In this document: positions 53,901 through 62,743 of the stretch, piece by piece
Layout of the letters: each line of letters begins with the position of its first letter
Position numbering within the stretch: position 1 is the first letter of the stretch
Source of the DNA: Eremophila alpestris peregrina
Lineage: Eukaryota; Chordata; Aves; Passeriformes; Alaudidae
Direction: 5' to 3'
DNA length: 64,000 nt
Assembly: GCA_009792885.1 (NCBI GenBank)
Contig: WMCF01000034.1
Location: 7,164,228-7,228,227, forward strand
The notes under the pieces: generated by a model
Database searches by the model: none
Told to the model about the DNA's origin: nothing
Seen by the model: the letters and a program-made list of their open reading frames with translations, nothing else
Made by a program: the position numbers and the translations under genes

Positions 53901-56312
53901 TGAAGGAGAAGCAGCTATAAACCACAGTGTACTGGCTGTAATTTCCCTTGCCACCCTGTGCTACTCAAAGTAGCAGAATCTGAAATGAAGTTGACCTTGG
54001 GAAAAGGAGAGGACAGATTATTTTTGGTGTCATTATTTCTTACTACTGAAACATATATTGACAAATATTAAATTAATCTTCCCAAAGTAGAATCTGTTTT
54101 GCCTACAAAAGTAAATGAGAAGCAATCTCCCTGTCTTTTATCTTGAACCATGAGATTTCTCAAACTGTTTTCTCCCAACATCTCCCTCTTCGTGTTGAAG
54201 AGGGGGATGAAGTGATCAGACAGGTAATTTGGCTATTATCCAAAGCTAGCCCAGCACTGTCTTTCTGTTTTCCCTTTTTAGACTGTTTAGACTAATTCAA
54301 TATTTTAATTCATTAAATAATTACCTGCTAATCACTGTAAGTGTTTGTGTGAGAGTCAACATTAGACACCTATTATGTTAGCAAGGATACTGGTGCAATT
54401 GTTCTGAATAACATGAGCCACAGTGAGTACACTTTGCAGCATTTCACATCATTCAGCAAGAATGTTCTTTTAATTATATGTTCAGCTTCCAAAGCTGCCC
54501 TTGATATGTTGATTCTGAGAAACTGAGTTTATAATCTAAATCAGAAGAGCTTGTGTAGCATACCTCCCAGATCACTACAAATATTAATTGAGTTTCAGCC
54601 TCCAGGGAAACGCAATAGATAACACCAATATTTTTCTTCTACAAAAGTATTACTTTTTACATACTAACATGATTTTGCTTGCAGTTTTTACTGTTACATA
54701 AAGTTATATGCACAACTCCATTTTTTTCCATAGGTTTTAAGTGGAACATCAGGCCTTAACCTCCACTCAGCTTTGTGGCTCTCAATGTCATGGAATAGGA
54801 GGCTATCGTAAGGCAACAATATTTTTGAGCTCTCCAAAACAAACACCAGTCTCTCAGGCTCAGCCTTGGAAAGACTGACATACACAGGTAGGTTTACATG
54901 CAAAGGCCACCCATAACACATAAACATGGGTAAATCTTTGCACTACAAGACCTCTTTAAGCAACTGGGAAAATACACAATGATTTTAAAATAGCAATGAC
55001 TGGGGGTAAATTTATGATCCCCAGGTCTGAATATACTCAGTATTCTAAGATAGCTTTATTTAATTCCTTTGCCTATTCAGGATTTTCTGATTCCATTATG
55101 ATTCCCTTTTGATAGTTGGATTCCCATCTGTTTCATTCCCTGGTTTTGCTATCCAAAGGAAAAGAGGCAGGAGACAGGAGAAAGGACAATGCTTATTCTG
55201 TTGCTAGCATTTCTTTGTCACGCCCATTTATAGTAGAAAGGTTCACTCTTTGTTTCTGTTTTGTTTACACCACTTTTTTAGCATTTCTTATCAGATAAAC
55301 TACTTAACTATGAAAAGTCAGCAGAGAAAATTAATTACTATTGCTTTCCTCAGAAGAGAACATAAGCAGAGCTAAATCAGATCTCACATAATTTTAATCC
55401 ACTCCACCATTGCCTGTGAATCACCAGTAACAGATGTTCAGAGAAAAAGTAAGAATCAGTAAAGAAGAGCCTGACACTTTTCCCTAAAGATCCCTCTATT
55501 CACCCCCCAGAAATCAGGATATTAAGAACCTGAGAAATACAGATGACAGCTAAAAGTATGGTTAGGTATCAGTCAATGATTTTATTTCTCCCTGACAATA
55601 AGTTTCAGAGCAGCTGTGGCAGAGAGCAGTTATGCAGCCAGCAGAAAAAAAAATTAAGTTGGTGCATGCCTGGGAGTTCTTTTCTCAGTCTATTATACAT
55701 TCATCCCATTCCTCACATGTAATATCTTTTTCAGAGAGATATTTGTGCTTGTAGCAAAATGCAGTGCTGTTTATAGAACTCTCCATACAGTTTTTAAAGG
55801 AAAACAGACACTGGGAACAAAGTGTGTGTGTGAATTTGACTAGCAAGATGCACTTCATTTTTACAGAAAACAGCATTTTACAGCCTTCTACTTATTACCA
55901 CAGCCAAATCTCCTTCAGGATCCTGTCCTCCGTCATATATCAGAATATATACAAGTAAATAATAGTCAGTTGAAAACCAAAACAAATTATCTTGGCCTAT
56001 TTAAGTGCTTCTAAAGCATTTTCAATTATATTACTACAAAAAACATTGTTGTTAAAAAGTGCATTGCAATCACAACTGCAATGTGATTTAATCTGTTAAG
56101 AAAAGATTTGAACACTGTGATAAAACACCTTTTAAGCCAAATAAAAAAGATGGAAACAAATATAGATTATCTTACTTCAAATGGGAGCTCTGTTATTTCC
56201 ATATTTCCAGACAAATCCAGTTTTTCTAGATTTTCACAATCACCCAGTTCTGGAGGAACTGACTTCAAATTATTGAAACTCACATTGAGCACTTTGAGGT
56301 TTTTTAAGCAGC
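29865..56312 (-). CDS. LRRC2: LRRC2, 3' half of the gene (five coding exons, 5' part outside window)
   Basis: Leucine-rich repeat containing 2. Five minus-strand exons join in frame (56312-56176, 35657-35512, 33426-33271, 31490-31354, 29914-29865) into a split Gly plus 207 residues and a stop. The product carries about five LRRs of the LxxLxLxxN type, an acidic/charged stretch, and a short tail ending LSLQL. From memory, mammalian LRRC2 is 371 residues and the part after Gly164 is 207 residues, so the bird copy matches in length with no gap. Motifs seen include [31 protein letters not shown] and [12 protein letters not shown]. Known of the family: LRRC2 is expressed mainly in heart and skeletal muscle and has been linked to mitochondria; its molecular activity is unclear. 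All splice borders are AG/GT. No frameshift or internal stop is seen. Exons for about the first 164 residues were not found up to position 64000. Introns are 1.4, 1.8, 2.1 and 20.5 kb (3' to 5'). Confidence 0.93.
29915..31353 (-). other. LRRC2 last intron (1.4 kb)
   Basis: GTATGT donor at the 31354 side and TTTTTGCAG acceptor at the 29914 side. It contains AT-rich unique sequence. No repeat or second gene was recognised. Confidence 0.85.
31354..31490 (-). CDS. LRRC2: LRRC2 coding exon, charged C-terminal region
   Basis: 137 nt. Acceptor CTCTCTCTAG; the first base, A, completes AAA (Lys). There are 45 codons from [10 protein letters not shown] through the acidic, probably helical [17 protein letters not shown] to [11 protein letters not shown], then one base (G) of a Glu codon before donor GTATGT. 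The LRR pattern has ended here. The middle ([14 protein letters not shown]) differs most from the mammalian protein, while the ends are conserved and the length is identical to the remembered human exon. Confidence 0.94.
31491..33270 (-). other. LRRC2 intron (1.8 kb) with an LTR-like fragment
   Basis: Lies between the 33271-33426 and 31354-31490 exons. Mostly unique AT-rich sequence, plus a retrovirus-like repeat fragment around 32330-32700 listed separately. Confidence 0.85.
32330..32700 (+). mobile_element. LTR-like retroviral repeat fragment in an LRRC2 intron
   Basis: The stretch CATGACACCCTATGGTATG, TTTGGTCAGTTGGGGTGCAC, GCTGTCCCACCACTGTTCAGCA and TGATGTGTTATCAACACC resembles a very common avian retroviral repeat, recognised by eye only. 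It carries a short meaningless frame (32425-32625). Orientation and ends are uncertain. Confidence 0.6.
33271..33426 (-). CDS. LRRC2: LRRC2 coding exon, last LRRs
   Basis: 156 nt. Acceptor CATCTTTACAG; the first base, G, completes AGG (Arg) with the previous exon. There are 51 codons ([18 protein letters not shown] ... [17 protein letters not shown] ... GL), then AA of a Lys codon before donor GTAAGT. It contains two further LRR-like units. The VVSGDxLVE/PTA segment is characteristic of LRRC2 as I recall it. Confidence 0.94.
33427..35511 (-). other. LRRC2 intron (2.1 kb)
   Basis: GTAGCT donor and CATCTTTACAG acceptor. AT-rich unique sequence; no element was recognised. Confidence 0.85.
35512..35657 (-). 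CDS. LRRC2: LRRC2 coding exon, two LRRs
   Basis: 146 nt. It starts in phase 0 after acceptor TTTCTAG with [17 protein letters not shown] and continues through [18 protein letters not shown] to EDID plus two bases (AG) of an Arg codon. Two LRR units are visible. The donor is GTAGCT, weaker than consensus at +4 to +6. It is separated from the preceding exon by about 20.5 kb, but the protein alignment to family members is continuous (ELPFE followed by LSNLKQ), so no exon is missing between them. Confidence 0.94.
36838..37022. repeat. G/T-rich low-complexity tract
   Basis: The plus strand is nearly all G and T (TTTGTTTGGTTGATTTTGG, GGTTTTGGGTTTGGGGG). It creates a hydrophobic-looking 98-codon frame rich in Phe, Leu and Gly that is not a gene. 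Confidence 0.85.
39566..39662. repeat. (GAGAT)n pentanucleotide satellite
   Basis: About 97 bases of GAGAT units, with a few short interruptions (TTGAGAT, TAAGATGAT). It lies within the large LRRC2 intron. Confidence 0.95.
39700..40545 (+). mobile_element. LTR-like retroviral element, 3' end clear
   Basis: The right part is LTR-like: an AATAAA at about 40454, TGTTGACTCC, GTGGTTTTTGCACCTTAATTA, GGGCAGAGGCATTTCTCACT and a terminus at ATTGTGACA (about 40540). Part of the left stretch (39700-40180) may be adjoining internal sequence, but no protein motif is legible. The left boundary and target duplication were not found. It is plus-oriented, antisense to LRRC2. Probably gammaretrovirus-like, by similarity to bird LTRs that I recall. 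Confidence 0.55.
43570..43622. repeat. G/T-rich low-complexity tract
   Basis: GGTTTTTGGTTGGTTG-type sequence. A similar short one lies at 42405-42440. Confidence 0.75.
48114..48202. repeat. tandem duplication, about 48-base period
   Basis: TTTTTAACAAATTTTATACA...CTCTGCAACTTACAA is followed by TTTTTTAACAAGTGTGATACA...CTTTGCAACCTACAA. The two copies differ at a handful of positions. Confidence 0.8.
48875..49395 (+). mobile_element. CR1 LINE, upstream polymerase-frame segment
   Basis: Reads as the CR1 region between endonuclease and reverse transcriptase: GCCATAGAAAGCTTTTCC and GATGGGATGCATTGCTAGA, GCAGCCTGGGCTGCAGTTAT, AGGAAACTACTGGTCAAACT, then GGGATGGGATGAGGAAGGCC. It is heavily mutated. 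It is the 5' piece of the copy that resumes near 49785. Confidence 0.75.
49396..49780. mobile_element. unclassified retroviral-type repeat inside a CR1
   Basis: TGGATCACTGCACCCCTGTG, CATGGGCTGCAGGGACACAG, GACCTTGGTGTCTGCAGAG and GCCACCCCTGTAGCACCCAC match a dispersed songbird repeat that I associate with endogenous retroviruses; name and orientation are uncertain. It sits between two CR1 segments that lack about 0.8 kb of the polymerase frame between them, so a deletion or replacement accompanied it. Confidence 0.5.
49785..51118 (+). mobile_element. CR1 LINE, reverse-transcriptase C-terminal part and 3' end
   Basis: The frame at 49804-50016 carries the RT segment [19 protein letters not shown]. 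The catalytic FADD-type motif further on reads FAGD (near 50183-50194), so the copy is dead. A GTGAT-type simple repeat interrupts it at 50222-50275. Downstream are GAGAGGGACTTGGGGGTGCTG, GCCAAACGTGTCCTGGGCTG and the 3' end with GTTCTGTGATTTTG. It is plus-strand, antisense to LRRC2. Confidence 0.92.
50222..50275. repeat. GTGAT-type simple repeat in a CR1
   Basis: Degenerate GTGAT/GATGT units replace the stretch just after the RT catalytic motif. Confidence 0.8.
51407..51523. other. assembly gap (117 N)
   Basis: Run of Ns, here not flanked by an obvious satellite. A poly(A) run follows at about 51552-51566. Confidence 0.99.
53500..54245 (+). mobile_element. endogenous retrovirus 3' remnant with LTR-like end
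   Basis: 53500-53930 resembles the internal 3' part of avian ERV elements (GAAGACACCAGAGGCTGCCCC; GGAGCACAGGACACAGCAAAG; GCAGATGGATATTCC). It then passes to CCTTGGGAAAAGGAGAGGA, GAAACATATATTGACAAATA, AATCTCCCTGTCTTTTATC and a closing segment near 54195-54240, similar to the 3' end of those elements. An open frame of 146 codons (53480-53920) is Lys/Arg-rich and looks accidental. Orientation plus, antisense to LRRC2. Family assignment is from memory only. Confidence 0.55.
56176..56312 (-). CDS. LRRC2: LRRC2 coding exon (first one visible), LRR
   Basis: 137 nt. The acceptor reads CCCTCACAG before the exon. The first two bases, GC, complete a Gly codon split with an upstream exon that is not visible. 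Then come 45 codons beginning [15 protein letters not shown] and ending ELPFE, followed by donor GTAAG. It contains one full LRR ([21 protein letters not shown]) and the start of the next ([12 protein letters not shown]). The open frame runs on 5' of the acceptor, but those residues do not match the family, so the intron boundary at 56312 is preferred. The exon ends in phase 0, which fits the next exon exactly. Confidence 0.94.
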
Positions 56313-57079
56313 CTGTGAGGGTAAGATAATTCAAATCAGTGTACTTAAAAAAAAAGAAAAAATAAAGAGAAAACAAAAATAAAAGATATACGCAAGCAAA
56401 GGAAAAGCTCCTTATTATGATCATGGATAAGATTAATGAGCTTTTTTTTGCAGTGATCACTAAATTTTGAGGGGCAAAAGTGCCCCTTAATCAGCAATGT
56501 TTTCAGATTTGAAAGGAGACAGCAAAGACTTTCAAATATCTTGTTTCTTCCAACAATGAGATACCTCTTGACCTCAGCTGAAGCTAGAGAAGCTGGTTTT
56601 TGGCTTGGCCATTGTAGAAAATTTGCCTGCTGACTGAAACACATCTTAGCAACTTTTATACAACCTCTTCATTGGAAGCAATCATTCCTATTAAACTTAT
56701 TACATCAAGAATCCTGTCTTCTGCATTGCACACATTTGATCATATAATGGATTTGTGCATGTGTTTCATTGTTTTCTTTATTGTGATTTGTCATATCTAC
56801 TGGCCTAATGTAAAGGTCATTATCATATTCTATGCTACATTTAGTAACAAAGATTTTTGTTTCTTCAAATTATAACCTTACATAATTGTCAGCAAAAGGA
56901 GGGTTAGAAACATAATAAAAGGTAATGTCCTGAAAAAAATGCAAGTTATTATTGTGATATAATCAAACTGGAAGAAATTTGAACATATCAAATAGCTGCA
57001 GTGTTAACAAAGGAATCATTAAATACACAAGAAGATGAGAAAGTTTTAAGGAAAGCCCAGTTGTTGTATTACATGAATA

Positions 57080-57960
57080 ATCATGGAATTGCAGAATCAC
57101 AAATGGTTTCATTTGGAAGGAACCTTCAAAAATCATCTAGTACAAAGCCCTGTCCAACCTGACTGAATACTTCCCATGATGAGTCATGCACAGTTTCTCC
57201 AGGCATACTGTTCCAGTGTCACATTACCTTCATCATAAAAAATTTCTTACACCCAACCTACACCTACTCTCCTCCCATTTAAAGCCATTTCCTCTTGTCC
57301 TGTCATTACAGGCCCTGGTAAAAAGTCTCCCCCTACCTTTCCCACAAATCCATTTTATATGTTGAAAGGCAGCAATATCATGCCAACAGAACCTTTTCTT
57401 CTCCAGTCTAAATATTCCCAGCTGTCTCAGCTTTCCTTCACAGAAGTGCTCAAGACCTCTGACAATCTTCACAGCCCTTCACTGAAGCCATTCCAGCAGG
57501 CTTATGTCTTTCTTGTACTGGAAGCCCCAGGACTGGATGAAGTACTCCAGGTGGAGTCTCTCAGTGACACCCTCCCTTGAACATACTGGTCACACTTCTT
57601 CTGCTGCAACTCAAGATACCTTTGGATTTCTGGGCTGCAAATGCACATTGTCAGCTCATATCCAACCCTCATTCACCAGTATTCTCAAGTCCTTCTCTGT
57701 GGGGCTGTTCTCAATCCATTCACCCCCAGATTGCACTGATATTAGAAGTTGTCCCACCACATGTGCAGATCTTGTATTTTCCCTTCCTGACTTCCATGAA
57801 GTTCACATGAACCCTCATTGCAAGCTTGTCAAGGTGGTCCTGGATGGCATCCCTTCCTGTAAGGACATCGACTGCATGTACTCAGTTTGTTATCATCTAC
57901 AATATTCTCCTCCATTTATTTATTTTCCTATAGTAGTCCCTTCTATCACCCAGTGACAGA
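57080..57960 (-). mobile_element. CR1 LINE 3' part
   Basis: Minus-strand CR1 with its 3' end at about 57080 (ATCATGGAATTGCAGAATCAC; TTCATTTGGAAGGAACCTTC). Moving right it shows CCATTTCCTCTTGTCCTGTC, CTTTCCTTCACAGAAGTGCTC, GGAAGCCCCAGGACTGGATG and CTTGTCAAGGTGGTCCTGGATG, i.e. back to the RT C-terminus. All frames are broken. Same orientation as LRRC2. Confidence 0.92.
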
Positions 57961-58109
57961 ATACAGCATTCAGGAGGAAATGTAGAAGAAACACATGCAA
58001 TTCAGCAGTTGGAAACTGGGAGAGAACAGTATCATCACCAATAGGGTCTCAAAGTGGACTAGATATTTCAAAAGCAAGACAAGACATACAGTGACCAAAA
58101 ACCTACATT

Positions 58110-58570
58110 TGTCAGAGTCCTAGGTCTGGCCAGGAGAGGGCTAATTTTTCCAGTAACTGATAAAGGTCATGGCCAGGACCCAGGGGTTATTCTATACCAC
58201 CTCACATCTTTGTGAGGAATGGGAGAAAGAGACTTTCTTCCAGGAAGAAGGGGTTCTGGTTTGATCAAGTAAACCAGGTAGAGGAAGTCATTTGGTCTAT
58301 TAATTTACTATTATCAGGTTGGGTTTTTTTCTGTGTGAACTGCACCTTTTCTTGTAACTTCTGTCATTAGAATTGTGGTTGTTACAGTTTATTAACTTAT
58401 TGCTGTTTCTGGTAAATTTTTCTTCTCTCAGTATGTAATATTTGCCTTTTGTTCCTCCTGTTCTGCTCTCCAGAATACTGCAGGGAGTAAGATGGAGTGG
58501 TGCGTGGTTTGAAGAGTCTTGGGGTGGAGGGCACTGAATTGGAGGGTACCATTCCTAAATCACAGCAAAT
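58110..58570 (+). mobile_element. LTR-like retroviral repeat
   Basis: Starts near TGTCAGAGTCCTAGGTCTGG (58110), then GGGCTAATTTTTCCAGTAAC, CATGGCCAGGACCCAGGGGTT, TTTTTCTTCTCTCAGTATGT, TTTGTTCCTCCTGTTCTGC and GGGTGGAGGGCACTGAATTGG. It resembles a dispersed avian LTR that I recognise by eye. The right end is undefined. No coding content. Confidence 0.6.
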
Positions 58571-59699
58571 CTCTTTTCTAATTATAATCAAAATTCTTTT
58601 TTTTTAAAGAATATGCTGTTCCATTACATTTGGTTGACATTGCAGGGTACAAAGTGTCCTCAAGTCAGTGTCATAATAGTGATCTCATCCTTAAGACATG
58701 AACGCTTTAGTTAAGCTTCTTCCAAAGCAAATCTTGGCTTAGAGTTGCTCACCTTTTGCAATCCGTGAAATCCTCACCAGAAGCTAATTGGTACTTCCAC
58801 AGAAAAGGGCAAAGAAGCATAGGGAGTAGCAAGTCCTACGTTTTTTTCCCTGAGAAATTGCTGTCAGAGCCAGAGACCTGCAGTTTGATGGCTAATGCTA
58901 GCAGCCACCTGATCACACTGCATTCTAAGTAAACCCCATAGTTTCCCTTGAATACAACATTGTCTTCTAATGGAAGAGCATCATATTTGGACCACTCAAA
59001 TGATCTCACATGTGGCAGACAAGGCATATATTGTGTGAACTCTATTATAAAAATCTCTACAGGTTGCAACAAAGAAAAACATAGAGTCTTCCACCCAGCT
59101 TCCTTCTAGTTTTAGTTCTGCCAGAAACTGAAGTGTTTCAAAATTCTGCTGTCCTTTTAGGTTGGTGATCTTGTTTTCCTTTACTGCAAGCTGCTGGTTT
59201 AGTTAAAACAGAAAACATTTCTGTAAGGCTATAACAGGCACTACTATCTGCCAATGTGTGAACTACCTTATTTCAATATTTTTAAGCACCTAAAAGTAAT
59301 AGAAGTTTAGTCTACTGCTCAGGAGGCCTCTCCAGTTTTAGTATCATAATGTAGATGAAGATAATGTGTCACATGCTAAGAGCCATAACTGTGAATCTAC
59401 ATTGCAACAAAATAATCACTGAAACAGAATTGACTTAAAATTAGAGCATCAGAAAAATAGCAGTTTACTTCCTCAATCAATTAATCCCTTGTTAAAGGAG
59501 AGCAAATCCCATCGGAATGAAAAAAGAAACATTTATTCAGTAGCCCTGGAATGTTTTGCCTGTTCTTTCAGCACTGGACTATCATACTGGTTCTATCTTG
59601 ACCAGAGTTAGTGCTTCTCATAGCAAGTTATATGGTGTTATGTTTTCGATTTATGACCAAAGAATGTAATAACTGAATAGTGCTAACACAGCAAAAAAT

Positions 59700-60050
59700 T
59701 TTGTTTGTCACTCTGCCACCCCAGTGTGTCAGCTAGAATTGGGCAAGAGGCTGAGAGGGGACAGGGCTGAGATACTCTATCCAAACTGACCAGAGGAATA
59801 TGCTACAGCATATAATGTCACTTTCAGCAGAAAAAGCTGGAGACAGGTGGAACGGGAGTGAGTTTTCCAGGGTACCTATTGCTTACGGACTGGATGTGGA
59901 TCAATTTGTGGTTTGTTTACATTTTCTTCTTAAACTGTCTTTATTCTGATGCATGAGTTTTCTCTCCCCATCCTACTGTGGGAGACTGGACTGCAGGGGA
60001 CTGAGCAAGCCGTATAAGACTTAGCTGCTTAGAAGTCTTAACCCACAACA
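59700..60050 (+). mobile_element. solo LTR-like element
   Basis: ATCCAAACTGACCAGAGGAAT, AGCATATAATGTCACTTTCAG, TTAAACTGTCTTTATTCTGAT, GAGTTTTCTCTCCCCATCC and an end at TTAACCCACAACA (60050) follow the order of a widespread bird LTR as I recall it, with the U3-to-R direction on the plus strand. The left boundary is not fixed. No retroviral gene sits beside it. Confidence 0.65.
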
Positions 60051-62743
60051 GGTCTAGTTGCTAATTTTTTGGTCACCTCATTTCTACCTCTCTGTTCCAT
60101 TTGTAATTGGAGAACTAACTACTAATGGACTACCAGGCAAGGTGTTTGGTGTTACCAACATGCCAGCTCACTGTCCTTTCTAATTCTGGTCAGCAGAACC
60201 ATTTGTGAAAAAGAAATCACAAAAATGTAGCAGCCTTTCTGGGTAGTGTGATGGACTCAAGCACAGCTTGTCTGTCTGACTTTCACAGCACCTAACATGT
60301 ATGTCAATGCTCCCAGTATAGTTTGCAGGTATGAGAAAAAAGATAAGTAAAAAACACATCACATTGTTTCTTGTGATTTAGAATCTCTCTCTAGCACGAT
60401 AGAAGGGCACTACAGATTCTACAGTCAATTTACAGTAATTGCAGTGACTAAGATTATGAAAATTACTGGGAAAAGGGATGAGTCATGCAACAGAATTTTA
60501 TTTCCATAACAAACTCAGAACAATATATATGAATGGGATGACGCTTGCCAAGATCTGCCTTCAGGGAGCAATCTCTTGGAATTCTATAGGGGCTATTTTT
60601 CACCTCTACCTTCAGTAGATTAAGTTATGCCACCTGATAAGTGAGCACTAGTTAAGCATTAACATGCCCCCCAGGGTGAAAAGACACATATAAGTCTAAC
60701 CAGGATCTCTTTGCATGACCACTCTACATAATCACATTTTTTTATTTCCTACATTCCATTTGAAAAGTAGGGTTTGTTTTTTTTTTTTTACATCTGCTGC
60801 TATTATAAGAAGTTACTAGGTTTCATAATTTTCTTTATTTGGAATAATCTTCAGATTGTTAACCTTAAATTATTTATTCATTCTTTTGTCTAGTTCATCT
60901 TTAAATGGGCTTTTTTTCTTCCCTGGTGTTTACTTCTGATGTTTTCATAGGTAACGGACATCTCAGAATTTATTTTACTAGCCTGAATAAGACATTATTT
61001 CTAGTCTCTGCGGACAAAATAAAAATTTCCCTTCTTAAATGGTCCTAATAGATTTATTTTGCATCTGTTCTCATCTAAAATTACTGGATAGTCCTCCTGT
61101 GTCTAATAGATTTGGAATTTCATTTCTTCAGTTTTTTGCATTTAATGATCTCTGACACGTTGCACAAAAACTGTATACATGACCTTGAGCTCTGCAACTG
61201 TGAATTTAATCTCTGCATTTTTTCAAAAGCCTATCTATTCATCAGCCTTACCATATTTCCACCAGTTTTGCAGTGACAACACACAGACAAACTGTGTCAG
61301 AAAATTCCTGAAAATTACTAAGTGATAAAGTCAAGACTGATCCTTGAGAAAATCCACAGATTATCTTCTTCATGACCAACACCTCATCTTTCCAAATAAG
61401 CATATTTTTGTCTTCAGTTTAACAAGTCTTTTGCTCATTTTTACAATTGTGGCATCAATGTCCATTCTGTTAGAGTCAAACACTCATTTTCCATAGTTCT
61501 CTGTATCAAATACATCATGGAATACCAGCTAGACAAGATCTGATACTTGAAGCTCAATCATTTTCTTGAAAGATAGAAACCAAATTAGTTGGGAACAGTT
61601 TGCTTTCCTTCATTTTTTTTTCATTTCAGCCTGGTTTTCATTCAGCATCACATCTCTAATGACTTCTTCCTCTAAATAGCTGTTTAAAATTTTTACAACC
61701 AACAATGTAGATAAGGATAGAGTTAGGCTATATGAGCTGCTGGAATGGTAATCCAGCAGATTACCAAATGAGATTACAGAGTGAGATCAGCCAGGCTAAC
61801 TTTGTCTGAGATAGAGCACAAATATGCCACTATAAAAAACATCCATGAAAGCAAAAGGTTCTCAAATCCTGTGTCTTGACTGAAGGAGCACAAAATTGGG
61901 GAGGGATGAATCACAAAATAGTCTTCAAATACCACTGGAGCAGGTATTGGAGGAGGGGGAATAAGAAAGGAGGAAAGGCAGTATGTAGGACTTTCACAAC
62001 TCTGAAATATGCATCTAGAGATTGATCTATGTCTTCTTAGTGCAGAAGTTCTCCACCATCTTTGGTATGCTGGCCAGTCAACATCAGGCTCACTGAGCAT
62101 GTAATACAGCCATTGAGGCAATTTTAGGAGGGGAGGGAGGAGGTGACATCCTTTCCATGACTTCACAAACATAAAGCAGGATTTGACTCCTACATGTTAC
62201 ATATACATTCAAATAATATTCAAGCACAACTTCTGAATTAAAAGTAGTAATAGTAAAATCATTGCTGTACAATACTGCTTTTAACTATGCTTGATGTCAT
62301 TGAATTTTCATCCTATAAAATATGTAAATTCTGGAATTAAACAGCTAACATCTCCCTGTTTTCTGTGGAGAGGCAATAAAAGCCAAAATAAATCCATGGC
62401 CTCCCTGAAAGTTTCCCAATTAAGATTTTTTTTTTTTAGATGGGAGATCCAGTGTCATAGTTGTTGCATTTATTCACAGTTTAAATTTTTAATTAATTTT
62501 TAAAAACTGAATTAGAAATTCTTTAATTTTGTATAAGCAATGCAGGATTATAATAATGGTAGTACAATTTCACCTTTTACACAAGCCTACATTAGTCCTA
62601 ACAAGGTGTCAGAGGCAAAATACAGATGAGGTTACAGAATGCCTTTATTATCTAATGATCCTATTCAATGTAGATTGAATGTAGTACCACTTATGCAAGC
62701 CGGAGTAAAATGCTAGACAACTTTTTATATTAATCTGCAAGCA

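Larger units (their letters stand above)
35658..56175 (-). other. LRRC2 large intron (20.5 kb)
   Basis: Spans the phase-0 junction ELPFE/LSNLKQ. It holds a GT-rich tract (36.8-37.0 kb), a GAGAT satellite (39.6 kb), an LTR-like element (about 39.9-40.5 kb), a long broken CR1 (48.9-51.1 kb), a 117-base gap (51.4 kb) and a retroviral 3' remnant (53.5-54.2 kb). The stretches 37.1-39.5, 40.6-48.8, 51.6-53.4 and 54.3-56.1 kb are AT-rich, and I see nothing defined in them beyond short tandem duplications. Confidence 0.85.

Noticed and set aside
53480..53920. 146-codon basic open frame as a gene
   Set aside because: Lies inside a degraded endogenous retrovirus remnant; no family match. Kept only as a low-interest finding.
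56313..56460. In-frame extension of the LRRC2 exon upstream of 56312
   Set aside because: The residues encoded there do not match the LRR pattern, and a good acceptor (CCCTCACAG) sits exactly where family alignment begins.
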